Source of the DNA: Antedon mediterranea
Lineage: Eukaryota > Echinodermata > Crinoidea > Comatulida > Antedonidae
Direction of reading: 5' to 3'
Assembly: GCF_964355755.1 (NCBI RefSeq)
Contig: NC_092674.1
Location: 22,532,001-22,596,000 of the forward strand
DNA: 64,000 nucleotides
A program made the position numbers and the translations under genes. This document shows positions 38,701-49,900 of this stretch, piece by piece. The notes under the pieces are model-generated. The model made no database searches. It was not told the DNA's origin and saw only the letters and a program-made list of their open reading frames with translations. The first letter of the stretch is position 1, and the number at the start of each line of letters is the position of its first letter.

Positions 38701-41165
38701 TTATACTATTATCAACAATATACACAAGTAACACTGTAACTAGACATCTTTGGTCGATAAGTGGACGTTCCAAATCTGTACTGTTTTTGTTTGCTATAGA
38801 AAAAGTTTCAGTTTTTATTTTACTACATTTGTTGTTATTGTTAAGGAAAAACTGACCACTTCAACCACTTCTGCCAAAGCTATTCTCAAAGCTATTGATT
38901 TGTTACCATATTTATTTGAATAGGTATACTATGGTAACATGTATACATATAATCAAGTAAATACCCCAGATATGAAAAAATACAACACAATTAATATCAA
39001 GAAGTGATAATATTCAGTAAAAGTGTTTTCAGGATGCTTGGTAAATTGTAGATCATGTCAATCAATGAATTCTACTCTACAAATAAAAATGTGTTATGCA
39101 TGTGACAGGGCATTTATTAGAAGAAATAAATAAAGGACCCGGTTGTTTATTAGAGGGGGGTGTTTATGAGAGAGAGAGGGGCGTTTATTCAAAGCATGGC
39201 GTTTATTCAAGGCATGGAGTTTATGTGAATAAATACGGTATTTAAAAAAAAGTGATAATATAGACATTAATTTTATTTATAGTTGGTTATTGGTGGTTCA
39301 GGTTTGAATGTAGCACAGAGTGAAGCTCAGTTTGGTTTATGGGCAATCCTTGCAGCTCCACTGTTGATGGGTAATGACCTACGAAAGGTCAAATCCGAAT
39401 TTCGTGATGTTCTTCTTAATGTGGAAGTCATAGCTGTCGATCAAGATCCATTAGGGAAAATGGGTAAAAGAATATTTAAGGTAAAATTTTTTTTTCTCAG
39501 TTTGATGAATTTTTGTTCCGTTATTACCAAATTCTTAGTTCTGTAGCTCTACATATGACAACATTTCTCAGCATCATAGGGAAATTCCATAATACAGCCC
39601 CTAATTTGTATCACATGTGATACCTGTCTCATGTAAGTTCAGGTTAATTGTTAGATTAATGGTCTATGACACTAGTCAACCTTTTCTATGATACATGGGA
39701 AATAAATCTAGATACAGTACAGTACTGAGAATTTGGTATTGGATTGATATATGACTTGATTTTTATACTGTATACAATTACAAAATTGTTATTTATTGCA
39801 TGGAATTTATATAAATTCATCCGTGATATTTTCTAAATCTTTTTTCTTTATTTTAAGTACTTTAAATCCTTTAAAATACTTTATACTTGGTATGTTATAT
39901 ACATGTGTGGCCAACCAGAAAGATACACCTATAATAACACACTATAATTTAGTAAAAACATTAAACTAATATTTTTGTTTTAATATAGGTTAAAAATGGT
40001 TATTGTTTATTTTAAATCTTTGGAACAATGTTTATAGTAACCCCACTTACTCTAAATGTGAGGCCAAACTGAATAAAACTACACCTTTACTATCATTTAG
40101 TTTAGATAATATTTGTATTAGTAAAAAAGTTTGAATACAATGTTTATGTTTTACATGGTAGCTCTGAGTGTAACATTGTTATTGTTTATATAAAATGTAC
40201 TTTTACCATAACGTTTTCAGTAACCCCACTTATTATTTGACAGTGGGGCAAGCAACAAACATTTTGTGGTTCAACAAGACTTTTTCCAGTAATAAAATAT
40301 AATTTGAGGCATTTATCATCTTAAGAAAAAAAATTATATAAATTAAAAAAGAGCAATCCATTTTACATAAGAAAATACTCTGGTTAATTTGAATGTTCAT
40401 GTTACTGCTACTGTTCTTGTAGCCATCTTCTTCAAAAGACACATAGCCATCATCAATTGACTTCACTGCTGGTGTACTCGAGATCTACATTTATACCATG
40501 CTATACACTTTATTTTAATCATTAATTTGTTGTGCTTAAAATTGAAGACTTTTAATAAGACTTTGTTTAAATGTAGATCATCTTGTGTATATGTTTGAGA
40601 AGGATAGTGAAAGTGATTTTGCCTAAATATATAAATAAATTAAAATAAGATGGGAGAGAAAACAGATTTGTATAATACAATAAAAAGAATTATAAAAGGA
40701 ATGGTTTTGAAAAATTAATTAAAAATCTGTAAATTTCTTATCTCATAATATTATATGAAAAAGTTCTGTAGCACCAGGAGCTGTCATTATTTCACAAAAC
40801 TGCTACACTGCTTACAAATTATATAGCTTGAAAAAGTAATCTTAAAGTAAATAAATTATTATTTTTATGTATAGGATTCTTGGCATGGTGTTGATGGTTG
40901 GTTAAGGGAATTATCAAATCAAGAATTTGCAATACTTTACTTCAATCGAAATCCAAGAGGAAAAAAACTATTCAAAACCTCGCTCAAAAAGATGAGTTTG
41001 CCTAGCAACCATACATATGATTTACGAGACCTATTTTTAAAGAAACATTTTGGACATTTTAAGGTAGAGGAAGAATTTCAAGTCACATTACCAGCTAATG
41101 GAGTCAAGATGTTTAAGGCGTCATCATGTTCGCTTCCAAACAATTATAAACATGATGGTTTGTGA
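29770..41165 (+). CDS. Lysosomal GH27 glycosidase: alpha-galactosidase / alpha-N-acetylgalactosaminidase family
   Basis: Exons: 29770-29942, 33232-33406, 35468-35642, 36620-36714, 37168-37329, 39283-39480, 40875-41165. Phases all agree and give 422 residues, the usual family length. Residues 1-24 are a signal peptide, then [13 protein letters not shown] opens the catalytic barrel. Asp85-Asp86 (IDDCW) bind substrate. Asp163 (LKMDGC) is the nucleophile, and Asp224 in WRNSMD is the acid/base, with Arg220. The pocket motif is SCSWPF: Ser195 is as in alpha-N-acetylgalactosaminidase, but Phe198 matches neither that enzyme (Ala) nor alpha-galactosidase A (Leu). The enzyme should remove terminal alpha-linked Gal or GalNAc from glycoconjugates in lysosomes. 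An acceptor four bases before the ATG implies a 5' UTR exon. AATAAA occurs at 41364. The final exon ends with a stop, but a GTTTGT donor-like site overlaps it. Confidence 0.93.
30100..30284. mobile_element. Miniature inverted-repeat element, family D, copy 1 (GH27 intron 1)
   Basis: The ends TTAAGCGTGGTTCCCACTAG and the complement of CTAGTGGGAACCAAGCTTTA enclose long imperfect arms rich in ACGCAACGCAAGGACGTAA. The centre contains CAATCACAAGCGATGGC and its inverted partner. A near-identical copy is at 44137-44316 and a degenerate one at 35668-35800. No protein is encoded. Confidence 0.8.
31367..32448. mobile_element. 1.08-kb DNA transposon with about 90-bp perfect inverted ends (GH27 intron 1)
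   Basis: Both ends start GGGTGTCACGAAAGCTCAGA and the arms appear identical for about 90 bp. Each arm contains three iterations of CACGAAAGCT. The element is flanked by CTGTTTTAAC at 31357-31366 and 32449-32458, a 10-bp exact direct repeat (9 bp if one end base is assigned differently). Long inverted ends with a 9-10-bp duplication resemble Mutator-like elements, but no transposase is present to prove the class. A second inverted pair lies inside (about 31640-31690 against 31888-31940). Confidence 0.8.
33689..33725. repeat. Perfect short hairpin
   Basis: CTAGATGGTACGC and its exact complement flank GAGCGAAGCGAGC-type bases. The inner motif resembles the GCTCGCTTCGCTCGC hairpin in the hAT element. 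It lies in GH27 intron 2 and is probably a transposon end. Confidence 0.6.
35668..35800. repeat. Degenerate copy of miniature element family D (GH27 intron 3)
   Basis: It retains TTTGACCAATCACAAGCGA in the centre and GTACTTGCGTTGTGTCC at the right side. The arms are eroded compared with 30100-30284, so it is an older insertion. Confidence 0.5.
37531..37819. mobile_element. Miniature inverted-repeat element, family C (GH27 intron 5)
   Basis: The left end ATTGTCCCCCAAAAACATG faces the right end GGGGGACAATACATCTTTA. The middle contains CCCATTGACTTTCAGTCAATTTGACTA. Related middles occur at about 35145-35320 and 43735-43830, and related ends at 11035, 53850-54083 and 54631-55127. This is the most frequent repeat type in the window. 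Confidence 0.7.
37817..37959. mobile_element. Miniature element family A, copy 2 (GH27 intron 5)
   Basis: It begins TTAAAACTCTGTCTACACTA and carries the CATATTTGGGCACAT core and TTTGTCAAACTAGTTTTAT, like the element at 2343-2507. Its right end has diverged (GTAGGCAGAG). It directly abuts the family C element. Confidence 0.7.
38078..38096. repeat. (AAT)n microsatellite beside a TTTATATAGCGCC repeat
   Basis: A short AAT run is followed by CAGTATTTATATAGCGCCTA, which looks like the end of a dispersed repeat. There is no coding content. Confidence 0.5.
39118..39242. repeat. Degenerate GTTTATT minisatellite-like repeat (GH27 intron 5)
   Basis: Iterations of GCGTTTATTCAAAGCATG and GTTTATTAGAGGGG, ending GTGAATAAATACGGTA. 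It ends about 40 bp before the exon 6 acceptor. There is no coding content. Confidence 0.5.
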
Positions 41166-42444
41166 TTTTAGATTATTATTTTTGTATTTATTCTTTATAC
41201 TGGACACCCTCTTCAGTACAAGACTTTTCTCCTAAAAGGACCATGCAGCACACAAATATTTCGTTATTTTGAAATGTATGTACACAGCATTGACCAACAG
41301 CTTTAAGTCCCATACAAAGGATTAGGGAATGGGAGTAAAGTATCTTTAGTCTCATCCAAAGTTAATAAAATAAATAAATATTTTTGTGGTAACTTTAATT
41401 CATCATTAAATTGAAAAATACTTAAACTTAAGTAAACTCTTAACTTATTGCCTACATAAAATAAATGTTAAAATAACTTTTTCGTCTGTCATTAAAAAAG
41501 ATAGGCACAGCGAGTGGCGTGGGGATTTGATCCAAACAAAAAGCAATTAATCGACCAATACAAAAATGTACATAAATAACATACAGCATATCAATAAGAT
41601 AAATGCTGGACAGAGGCGGGTTAAGCAAAAGTATATTTTTGTAACACCAGCTACACCTTGCATTAAAAATATACATATTCTATTAATTCATAACTCTAAT
41701 AAATCACCATAATTTATTTTCAATTTGTCTGTCTTAGGTTCTGTCTGGATATGTAAGGCACTTATTGTCCTGTTTTATGTATTGTTTGTAATGTCTCAGC
41801 TTCATAAGTGACAGGAAAATGAGCTTGTTATAGTCACCCTCATCAATACAGTATTTGCAATTTTTATATTATTTTATGGTGAATAAATTAATACTTGCTA
41901 AATACCAGTTTTAAAGCATTATTATTACATGTTATGTTATTACGGTACGCAATAAGACTTGTTTGTAAAAAAATAACAGCGCTTTGAAAACATGATTAGA
42001 CCTACATATCGATTTAATTGTGTCAACGTAGTCTAAATGCATAGTTCTCATAAACTTCATGTATGCATATTTGATGCAATTTACATTTTAACTGAGAACA
42101 ATTTCAGACAGATAAGCTCAATCAAAAAAAGAACCCGTCGCTAAACGTTTAAACAGCAGTAACAAAAAGTCCCGCATCAATAATACATTTGAAGGGGAAA
42201 ACAGTTTCACTGTGAAATGACTGGTACGAAGGAGGCCTATATTTGATACATTGTATGCCTTTAAACTTGATGTATTTAAGCTTGCCTCAATTCCTAGAAT
42301 GGAGAAATGTTACCAGAGGCTATGACAACATCGTTGCTTGCATGATTTGTTCGAATCAAATACAATTGTATCAGTCGAGACCAGAGCTCTTTAAAATGGC
42401 AAAACATATAAAACTATATATAGATAAAATATTATACAAATAAT

Positions 42445-42597
42445 TAATGTTTATGAGTGTAATGGTACAAATAATGGCATCAGGTGAATGATGAAAGGTT
42501 ATATTTCAACGAGGCGAAGCCGAGTTGATATATAACCCTTCATCATTCACCAAATGCCATTATTTGTGAATCCATTACACGGATATAAAACATTCAT
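42445..42597. mobile_element. Miniature element with near-complete palindromic structure
   Basis: The arms share GTGTAATGG, AAATAATGGCAT and GGTGAATGATGAAGGGTT in inverted order around the centre AACGAGGCGAAGCCGAGTTG. The outer bases are AATGTTT and its complement. No protein or clear target duplication was found. Confidence 0.65.
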
Positions 42598-43333
42598 TAT
42601 TTGTACATCTAAATAGATATCATTTTAATCAAATTTGATTCACATTGATTAAAACAGTAACATTTGGTTTTTAATAATATTATATTAAATATTTCTATGG
42701 ATTTTTTTTTATTTCACACCTACTGTAGTGTTAATTATGTCAACAAACGACCAACAATCCTAGACCTAGCCTAATACTAACATGTCTAGGGGGCCTACTA
42801 GCTAGGCTGAACGGCAGCAATACCAAATACGAAACTTCGACAGGCAACTGGAACTCATCTAGGCCAATTACGTTTTTTCCAACGATTCCACGTCTTGTAG
42901 AGATGTTCCTCTTAATTAATCAAAATCCTAAAGCTATGCCTTTTTGATCTAAATTAGTACAAATGTACTTCCATCGCGAAACCAGGAAACCAGTCATAAC
43001 ATTCAATCTTCGCGGCGAATTTACAAAATAGCTGTTGTATTTCAAAACCATAAACAAATATTTTCCAAACGTAAAAAGATTTTTTTTTCGTACACGAAAA
43101 AAAGTACTATTAAATGATCGTTTAATAGTGCGTATTTTTGCACGCCATGTGCACCACAATCGTCCAATCAAATGACAGGAATTGATTTAGGTGTTATATA
43201 AAAACGAATATGCCATGTTTTACAAAATATACATTTACCCGTAAAAACTGTAATTTAAAGGGAAAAAAATGCTGCCAGCCAATGGCTTTTTAGTTGAAGT
43301 GAACAGTTTATTTTGGGTTTTTTTCTGCAATGC

Positions 43334-43505
43334 AATGTTTTTACACAAACGCAAATCGATCTAACAAGTAAATGAACTATTTAAATGTCACACAGTATTT
43401 TATAATGGAAATGCCAATAAATGAATCTTGAATGTTTTTACAGAAATGCAAATCGATTTAACAAGTAAATGAACTATTTAAATGTCATACACTATTATAT
43501 AAATG
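43334..43505. repeat. 97-bp tandem duplication
   Basis: AATGTTTTTACA starts at 43334 and again at 43431. Both are followed by AACAAGTAAATGAACTATTT and AAATGTCA. The second copy is incomplete at its end. Confidence 0.8.
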
Positions 43506-44136
43506 CGTTTTCTCTAATCACGAAGGCTGACATTTTGTTAAAATTACTTTTTCCCACTAACGTGATGTAGGTGTTGTAAGTGCGCATATTAAATGGGAAT
43601 AAGTGGGCTGTTTAAATTGAGTTTTGTTTTCAAATGTGTTCCAAAAGTTCAAAATAATAATTATTTTCACAAGTATATTTATGTTTCGACAGTGAAAATA
43701 ATCTCGCTGACACCAGTATTTAAAACCAAACTATTTCACTTATAAAAAGACAAAATAAACGTTTAAATTTACCCAAAACCCCCCGACAGCTAATTTGACT
43801 ACTTTTAGATCGTTCAAGTTGGTAAATAGAACTAATGTTTTGGCGGTTTTTTCGATCAAAATTTTGTACAAATGAATAACTGTATAGATAGTAATCCCAC
43901 AGTAATATGACATATATTTCAATAGGGTGACAATATCTAATCAAGCGGTTGTTTTTGTTATTATTTTCTAAGCAAATCGTTAAAAAAAATGTAGTTAGAG
44001 GCCCTTATGTCGACACAGAACTCAACTCAACTGAAAGGAACTAGTTGCGCGGGAGGGCTTATGTCGAAATGTTGAGCAACTGAAAGAGGAACTTATGTCG
44101 ATACACTGGAACTGATTGTAACTAGTCGTTAGTTAC

Positions 44137-44316
44137 TTAAGCGTGGTTCCCCCTAGCGACGGAACACAAGGACGTAACGCAACGCAAGTGAATTGACCAA
44201 TCACAAGCGATGGCGTATTCGCTTGTGATTGCTAACTGTCTATAACTTCGCTTGTCATTGGTTAAAACGCTTGCGTTGCGTTTACGTCCTTGCGTTACGT
44301 TCTAGTGGAACCAATC
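44137..44316. mobile_element. Miniature inverted-repeat element, family D, copy 2
   Basis: Nearly identical to 30100-30284 along its whole length, including CAATCACAAGCGATGGC and TATAACTTCGCTTGTCATTG. A few substitutions lie in the left arm (GGAACACAAGG). Such high similarity suggests recent activity. Confidence 0.8.
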
Positions 44317-44349
44317 TTTGCGTCGCACACGACGCGATTCGTAATATAG

Positions 44350-44423
44350 ATCTAGATGCCAAAGATACTATAGCGCCACGAAGTGGCGCCACTACGTGGC
44401 GCTATACGATCTTTGCTAGATGC
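44350..44423. repeat. Strong hairpin with GGCGCC core
   Basis: TATAGCGCCACGAAGTGGCG and its partner ACTACGTGGCGCTATA form nested stems. Outside them, CAAAGATAC/CGATCTTTG and ATCTAGATGC/GCTAGATGCT extend the palindrome. It lies just downstream of the family D element. Confidence 0.7.
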
Positions 44424-45240
44424 TACTTAAACCAAACATGAATCATAGGCTAGTTACTGGGCAGACAAACACGGGGCCTAGCATCTCTACCTAGCCTAGA
44501 CTGGTCTACAAGTAGGCATAGTACTCGCACATACACCTTAATATTTCATCAATATTTACACGTTTTCTTAACAAAATAAGTGTGCCAATGATATACGGTA
44601 AAAGTGCATGCAGTACCAATCAATTATTTTTATTATTAGATGTTTAGATGTAATTCGTTCTAAACACTTGCGACGTGTATGCGAAACTTGGGATAAATGT
44701 TTTCATTCACCCGATCAGTTAGTTGAATATTGCGGTTTGCCAGTTTAATTCTTGAACGATACAATGTTAATTTTTATAATAATCATTGCCTAAAATATTG
44801 TTTGCGGCCAAGATCAAGACAATACCTACTTGGTATCAGGTATCATTTCAATGTGGACGCATCTATATTAATTACAATATTTTTTTATTTTTATACTTTC
44901 CCGATCATATTGATTGATGATGTACCAATACTAAAATAATCTTATTTCATCCAAATGTAGCATTAGCGATTTTTAGCAGCACTATTTTAATTTAACAGCA
45001 AATATGAGAAGATTGACGACGATAACCCATAAACAATACGCCTATTAAACGAATGCTAGTCAAGTCACCCCATCGCAAAGTCGCCTCATACATGGAGTTA
45101 TAAAATTATAACTCTATGCCCCATACAAAGTCAAACTCTCCTAGGTCCCATATTAAACATCCCTAGCTAAAATGTTTACGCATGCATCATTCTTCTATCG
45201 AAGTTAAATACAGTCAGTCCGAAAGTCAGTTTAACTTTAT

Positions 45241-45389
45241 AGTGCGTTCACACACGTGTGTTGTTTGATGCTTTTGGATCTCTGATCGGCGTTAACTACG
45301 GATGTGTATAATTATAGTGCGTTCACACTCGTGTGTGGTTTGATGCTTTCGGATCTCTGATCGGCGTTAACTACGGATGTGTATAATAA
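45241..45389. repeat. 75-bp tandem duplication
   Basis: Two adjacent copies begin AGTGCGTTCACAC and end ACGGATGTGTATAAT. They differ by only a few bases (ACGTGTGTTG versus TCGTGTGTGG), so the duplication is recent. Confidence 0.9.
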
Positions 45390-46051
45390 TTAATAGTGCC
45401 GATCACGAGCGAAGTACTACTGTACGTCTCGGAACTCTGATTCGTTTGATCGCATCAGCTGAAGTTATATGTATGTTTAGTTAACTCTAGCTTTTAACAA
45501 GTTTATTTTCTTTCTATGGTCCACCTCTACGAGGAAAGCCTCTGTCTGATCGTCAATCACCCATCCCATACTGTCCTCTCAATCATTAATCAGCGTCGTT
45601 CAAGTACGTCATTTTAAACATTAAATGTACAAGGGTCAACTACAGGTCATAACTGTATTTGCTAATGAGATTTGCAAATGAACACGTTTCATCACTTGCA
45701 ATTGTCATTAGGCCAAAAATAATCTTTGACAATACACAAGGGGCACATTATTTTAGATACCATCTTTGTAATTATTCAAAGATGTTAGACATGCTTATGT
45801 TTTATTTTTAGTCATAATGTTAGATTATTGGTGTTTTTAAAAATAGTAGACACCATAAAGACACAATTCAGTATTTGAATGGCATGATGTTTATAGATAA
45901 TGGTTTTGTTCAATTGCAAATGTAGGGTAGAGTGATATTAACCTTTCACTTACCCTATGTAATGGCAATGTATATATCTTTAATGTAAGTGCAACATTAG
46001 CCACTGAGATATATAGTAGACGCGTTGGAATTGAGATGAAACAATTACATA

Positions 46052-46075
46052 GATATATATATATATATATATATA
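46052..46075. repeat. (TA)n microsatellite
   Basis: About twelve TA units in otherwise featureless intergenic sequence. Confidence 0.9.
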
Positions 46076-46953
46076 GACTGCTAAACGGATAGGCCTAATT
46101 ACGACAACTATTTTAGTCATCAGTAACGTTTTATAGATCATTGTTGTCGATCCATGAGGCCAGAGGTTGGTATTTTGTATTTGGCGCATGTAGGATTGTT
46201 AAATGAAGTGCAGAAGTTCTTAGTTAGGGATTATCGGCACCAAACCTTTAAAAAAATGTTTCAAGGTTTGGCCAAACAATGTTTTTTAACCCTAACTATC
46301 TATCAAGCCCCTGTATCCGCTTGTTGGTATTAAAGCAAGTTATTGAAACACAAATCATTTCTGTGACCACAAGGGATTACACGGATATTATTAGAAAACT
46401 TGTGTAGTGTATAAAATTCCTCATGTATGATTACATAGAAAAAGAAGGTATACATAACCACGAAATCTCCATATTTTAGGTCAGCTACAAGACGCATTAT
46501 GTTCGTCTAACCAGCAAATTGTGTCAAACGTTGGACGCTTTCCAGTAAAACTACTAAATATGCCAAACGATTTTGTTTTACGGACATACAGGCCTAACTG
46601 TAGGCCTACGCTTTATTTCAAATTATATTGTAGGGCCTCTATGCCATTATGTCGACTTACGGTTATGTGTATAAAGTTTGTTATTTATAACCTACACATG
46701 ACTGTCACACACTCTTAAAAAAACCTTCCGCCGGACAGGTATTCCCGAAGCATACCGTATTTGAATCCGCAGTGCATTCACTTTTAAAAATCCACGGGTA
46801 TGTCATTTAAATAAGATCGCTGTAAAAAAATGATTTTACAAATCGGTTGTTCACACACAGCCAAGTAATCTTAGAGTTGACAGCCCCGATCGAGCATTGT
46901 TGCCTAGAGACCTAGTTGTCCTATAATATTGTTGATTCTAAAAAAGAGATACG

Positions 46954-49900
46954 ATGAAAGTTTATTGCCAATGGGTGCTCTATATTACTGCCATGCTTGT
47001 GTTTCTTCGAGGGGCAAGGTCAAAAGAAGAAGGGGTACAAACAATATCACGGTAAGATAATTTTACATTAATTCTAATTCTAACTTCTGTTCAGTAATGT
47101 GACCAAACTACTAGTAGTACTAGGTCATAGTTGGTTAGGCCATGGAATAGAGGTGTCTAATTAAATATAACTCCATGGTTTGGAATAGGCAATCGTCAGA
47201 AGTCAAATAAAATGAATTAGAATATTAGTATAATGTTTTTATGTTTTGTTTTTTTTTATCCTAGCTGAAGATGCAGTTAATTATGTGGTTTAAAATGAAG
47301 TATGCATTAAGTCGTTATCTCAAAGAAAATAGCTTTATATCGCCAATTATGTAAAATAACTATGAGACGTCGTTTATACGTGCGCGTTAAAATAATAAGT
47401 GACTTCTGTCTTTTTTTAATCACCTAAAAAATAGTAAGCCTACAGGGAGCATTTTATTTGAATACGGGATAATCTCGACAGCGAGTAGATGGTGTGAAGT
47501 GTTATGTTTATGTTGGGAATATAAATAAAATGATAATTGTACACGATCGAAACGTCAAAAAACCTTTAAACGTCAAAAATATTCTGATGGAAAAATACAT
47601 GCGAATATCTCTTGTATTACTGTTACCGTTAATAATATTTGGAATTTTATTTTTTATGCTAAAACTTTACCTATCACCTTACCTTTACCTTTATCCTACC
47701 TTAGGCCTTTATTTGGTTCTGTTTTCAAGATATCTGTATTGGACACTGTAATTAATAAGTTTTGTCGATATCTGTTGAGAGTAGGAAAACATGCCCCAAC
47801 TCTTGCAGTACAGGGTGAACTTGGTAGTATTTTTGTAAGCAACAATTTTAGTTCTAGTTAACATATTGCAATGGTAAATACTTTTAAACTTGGACAGGAT
47901 TATTGTTATTGTGATATTATTGTTTCATCTAAGAAAGGCGTTATTTTGCAAAATTTAAACAAACAGTTAATAGGCCTATAGAAAATTATCTCGCTGAAAT
48001 CAACAATTTTAAACGTAGACAATTTTTAACCAGATTTCGCCTAGGTATTCTTGATATTAAGGTTGAAATGTGTAGATGGTAGAGGTTTTAAAAGAAAACA
48101 TATGTAAATTATGTCACTAGACTATAGCCTAGAAGATGAATATTATCACTAATTTGTCCGTTCTATAATGAGTTACGTCATTTGGTTCGTTTGTTTCGTA
48201 TAATTTCCCTTCTGAAAGTAAGTTCATTAATTGAATGGCTTCTAGAAATATTACTTTAATTGAAAATATATCTAAATTAATTTGTAGTGCGTTTAAATAA
48301 AAAATAATAATTCATATTGCATCTATTTCTAGGGAAGAAGAAGACATATGGTTATGCTTTCTATACCACTTTATTATTAATTATTCAAGGTATATCTATT
48401 CATTCAAATAAATCATACAGGCAGCCAAAGGTTGAAATGAGTACAATTTTACAAATATAAAAACTTTAATAATAACTTTAATGTACATTATATACGGTAG
48501 TAATCAAACATTAAAAAACACATACCTAACATCTAGAAAAAAAAAACATTAAAAAAAGCATGAACAAGACAACTAGCAAACTATTGTATAATTTAGATTC
48601 AACTTCTGATAATAAAGATTCAGTTCGCTTTGTGTAAAGTATTTTTTTCAATATGTTTTCAAGAGAGGCATATTGTAGTTCCTGACCGTTCCACTATGTT
48701 AATTTGGAATGATACGCTTTTGGAACTTCCAAAACATTCAGTCTAGGTATGACATTTTCTGAGTAGTAAGGTGTAAGTTATTTACACCTTACTACTCAGA
48801 AAACGTCATACCTACTACACTGAATGCCATATCAATATTATTTCTTAAAGTCGACCGAAAGGAGCATATCAATATCGAATGTTCGATTACTTTTTTTTTA
48901 AACGAATGCTTCATTTTAGTATATTGTCCAAGTTTGGCAAATAGCAATTTTTTACTGAATCGAAATTCAGGTAAAAATTTTAAAAATTCATCCAGAAACT
49001 TGTGTTGTGATAAAGCATTTTCATCAAAAAACCACGTACGAAAATGCAGAGCTATAAAGCAAATTCTGCAAAAGGTGTGAACAGTATGGTAGTGTATCAT
49101 CAACATTATGTTTATAAAAGGTGCGATTTGTATATCAAAATCAAGGCCAGCAACGTATTTACAAGTTGTTCAAATACAAGACGGTTTGATGATATATAAT
49201 TAGCCCCTTTTATATTGCTTTATTATTGCTAGAGATAGTTATGATTCCAGTCAACAATTCGCTACTTTTGCATAATGTATTGTCCAGTATAAGTATTACA
49301 TTTACTTTGTTTTCGTACACTCTATAAATTATCTACGGAAGAACATTATATGTAGAGAGTAACTACAATTGAAGCTAATATTATATCATTGTGAATTTAC
49401 AAATACAAATATAATTATTACTCAAATCACAAATGACAGTAACAAATGATGAAATGGGGGTCTCTGGAAACCAAGAGGTTTGTATGATAGAGACCCCAGA
49501 TAAAAATATTGTGTGTTATAGTTAGTTATTTTATTTGTTTTTTTGTTTAAAAAAAAACTATTTAATCAAATTATCTGCGACAAATATTACATGTTCTACA
49601 ATAGTTTCTTAAATATCTTGGTATGTATCTTTGTGGGAAGCATAGGCCTATATAATATATAGAAAAAATTATGTTGGAAACATTAAATAAGTCTATTAAT
49701 TAAATTATTACATGAAATTAACATTATTTGTAAATGTTATAATTATTACCGAATCATTGGAGATAAATTATAGAGTTTATTATCTATAAATATTCATTAG
49801 TTTCAATTTAATAATAACTCATCATTCATTTTGTTATTTTAGACATCGATTTATCCGTGTTGTTCCGTCTTCCGTTGAACACGTCATAACTTTGACCACA

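Larger units (their letters stand above)
41166..46953. other. Intergenic region with palindromes and tandem duplications
   Basis: No gene is recognised between the GH27 stop and the carboxypeptidase start. It contains an inverted-repeat element (42445-42597), a 97-bp tandem duplication, a family D element, a GGCGCC hairpin, a 75-bp tandem duplication and a TA microsatellite. Confidence 0.6.

Noticed and set aside
47494-47751. 85-residue hydrophobic frame in carboxypeptidase intron 1
   Set aside because: It lies inside an intron with low-complexity ACCTTTACC content and has no family resemblance.
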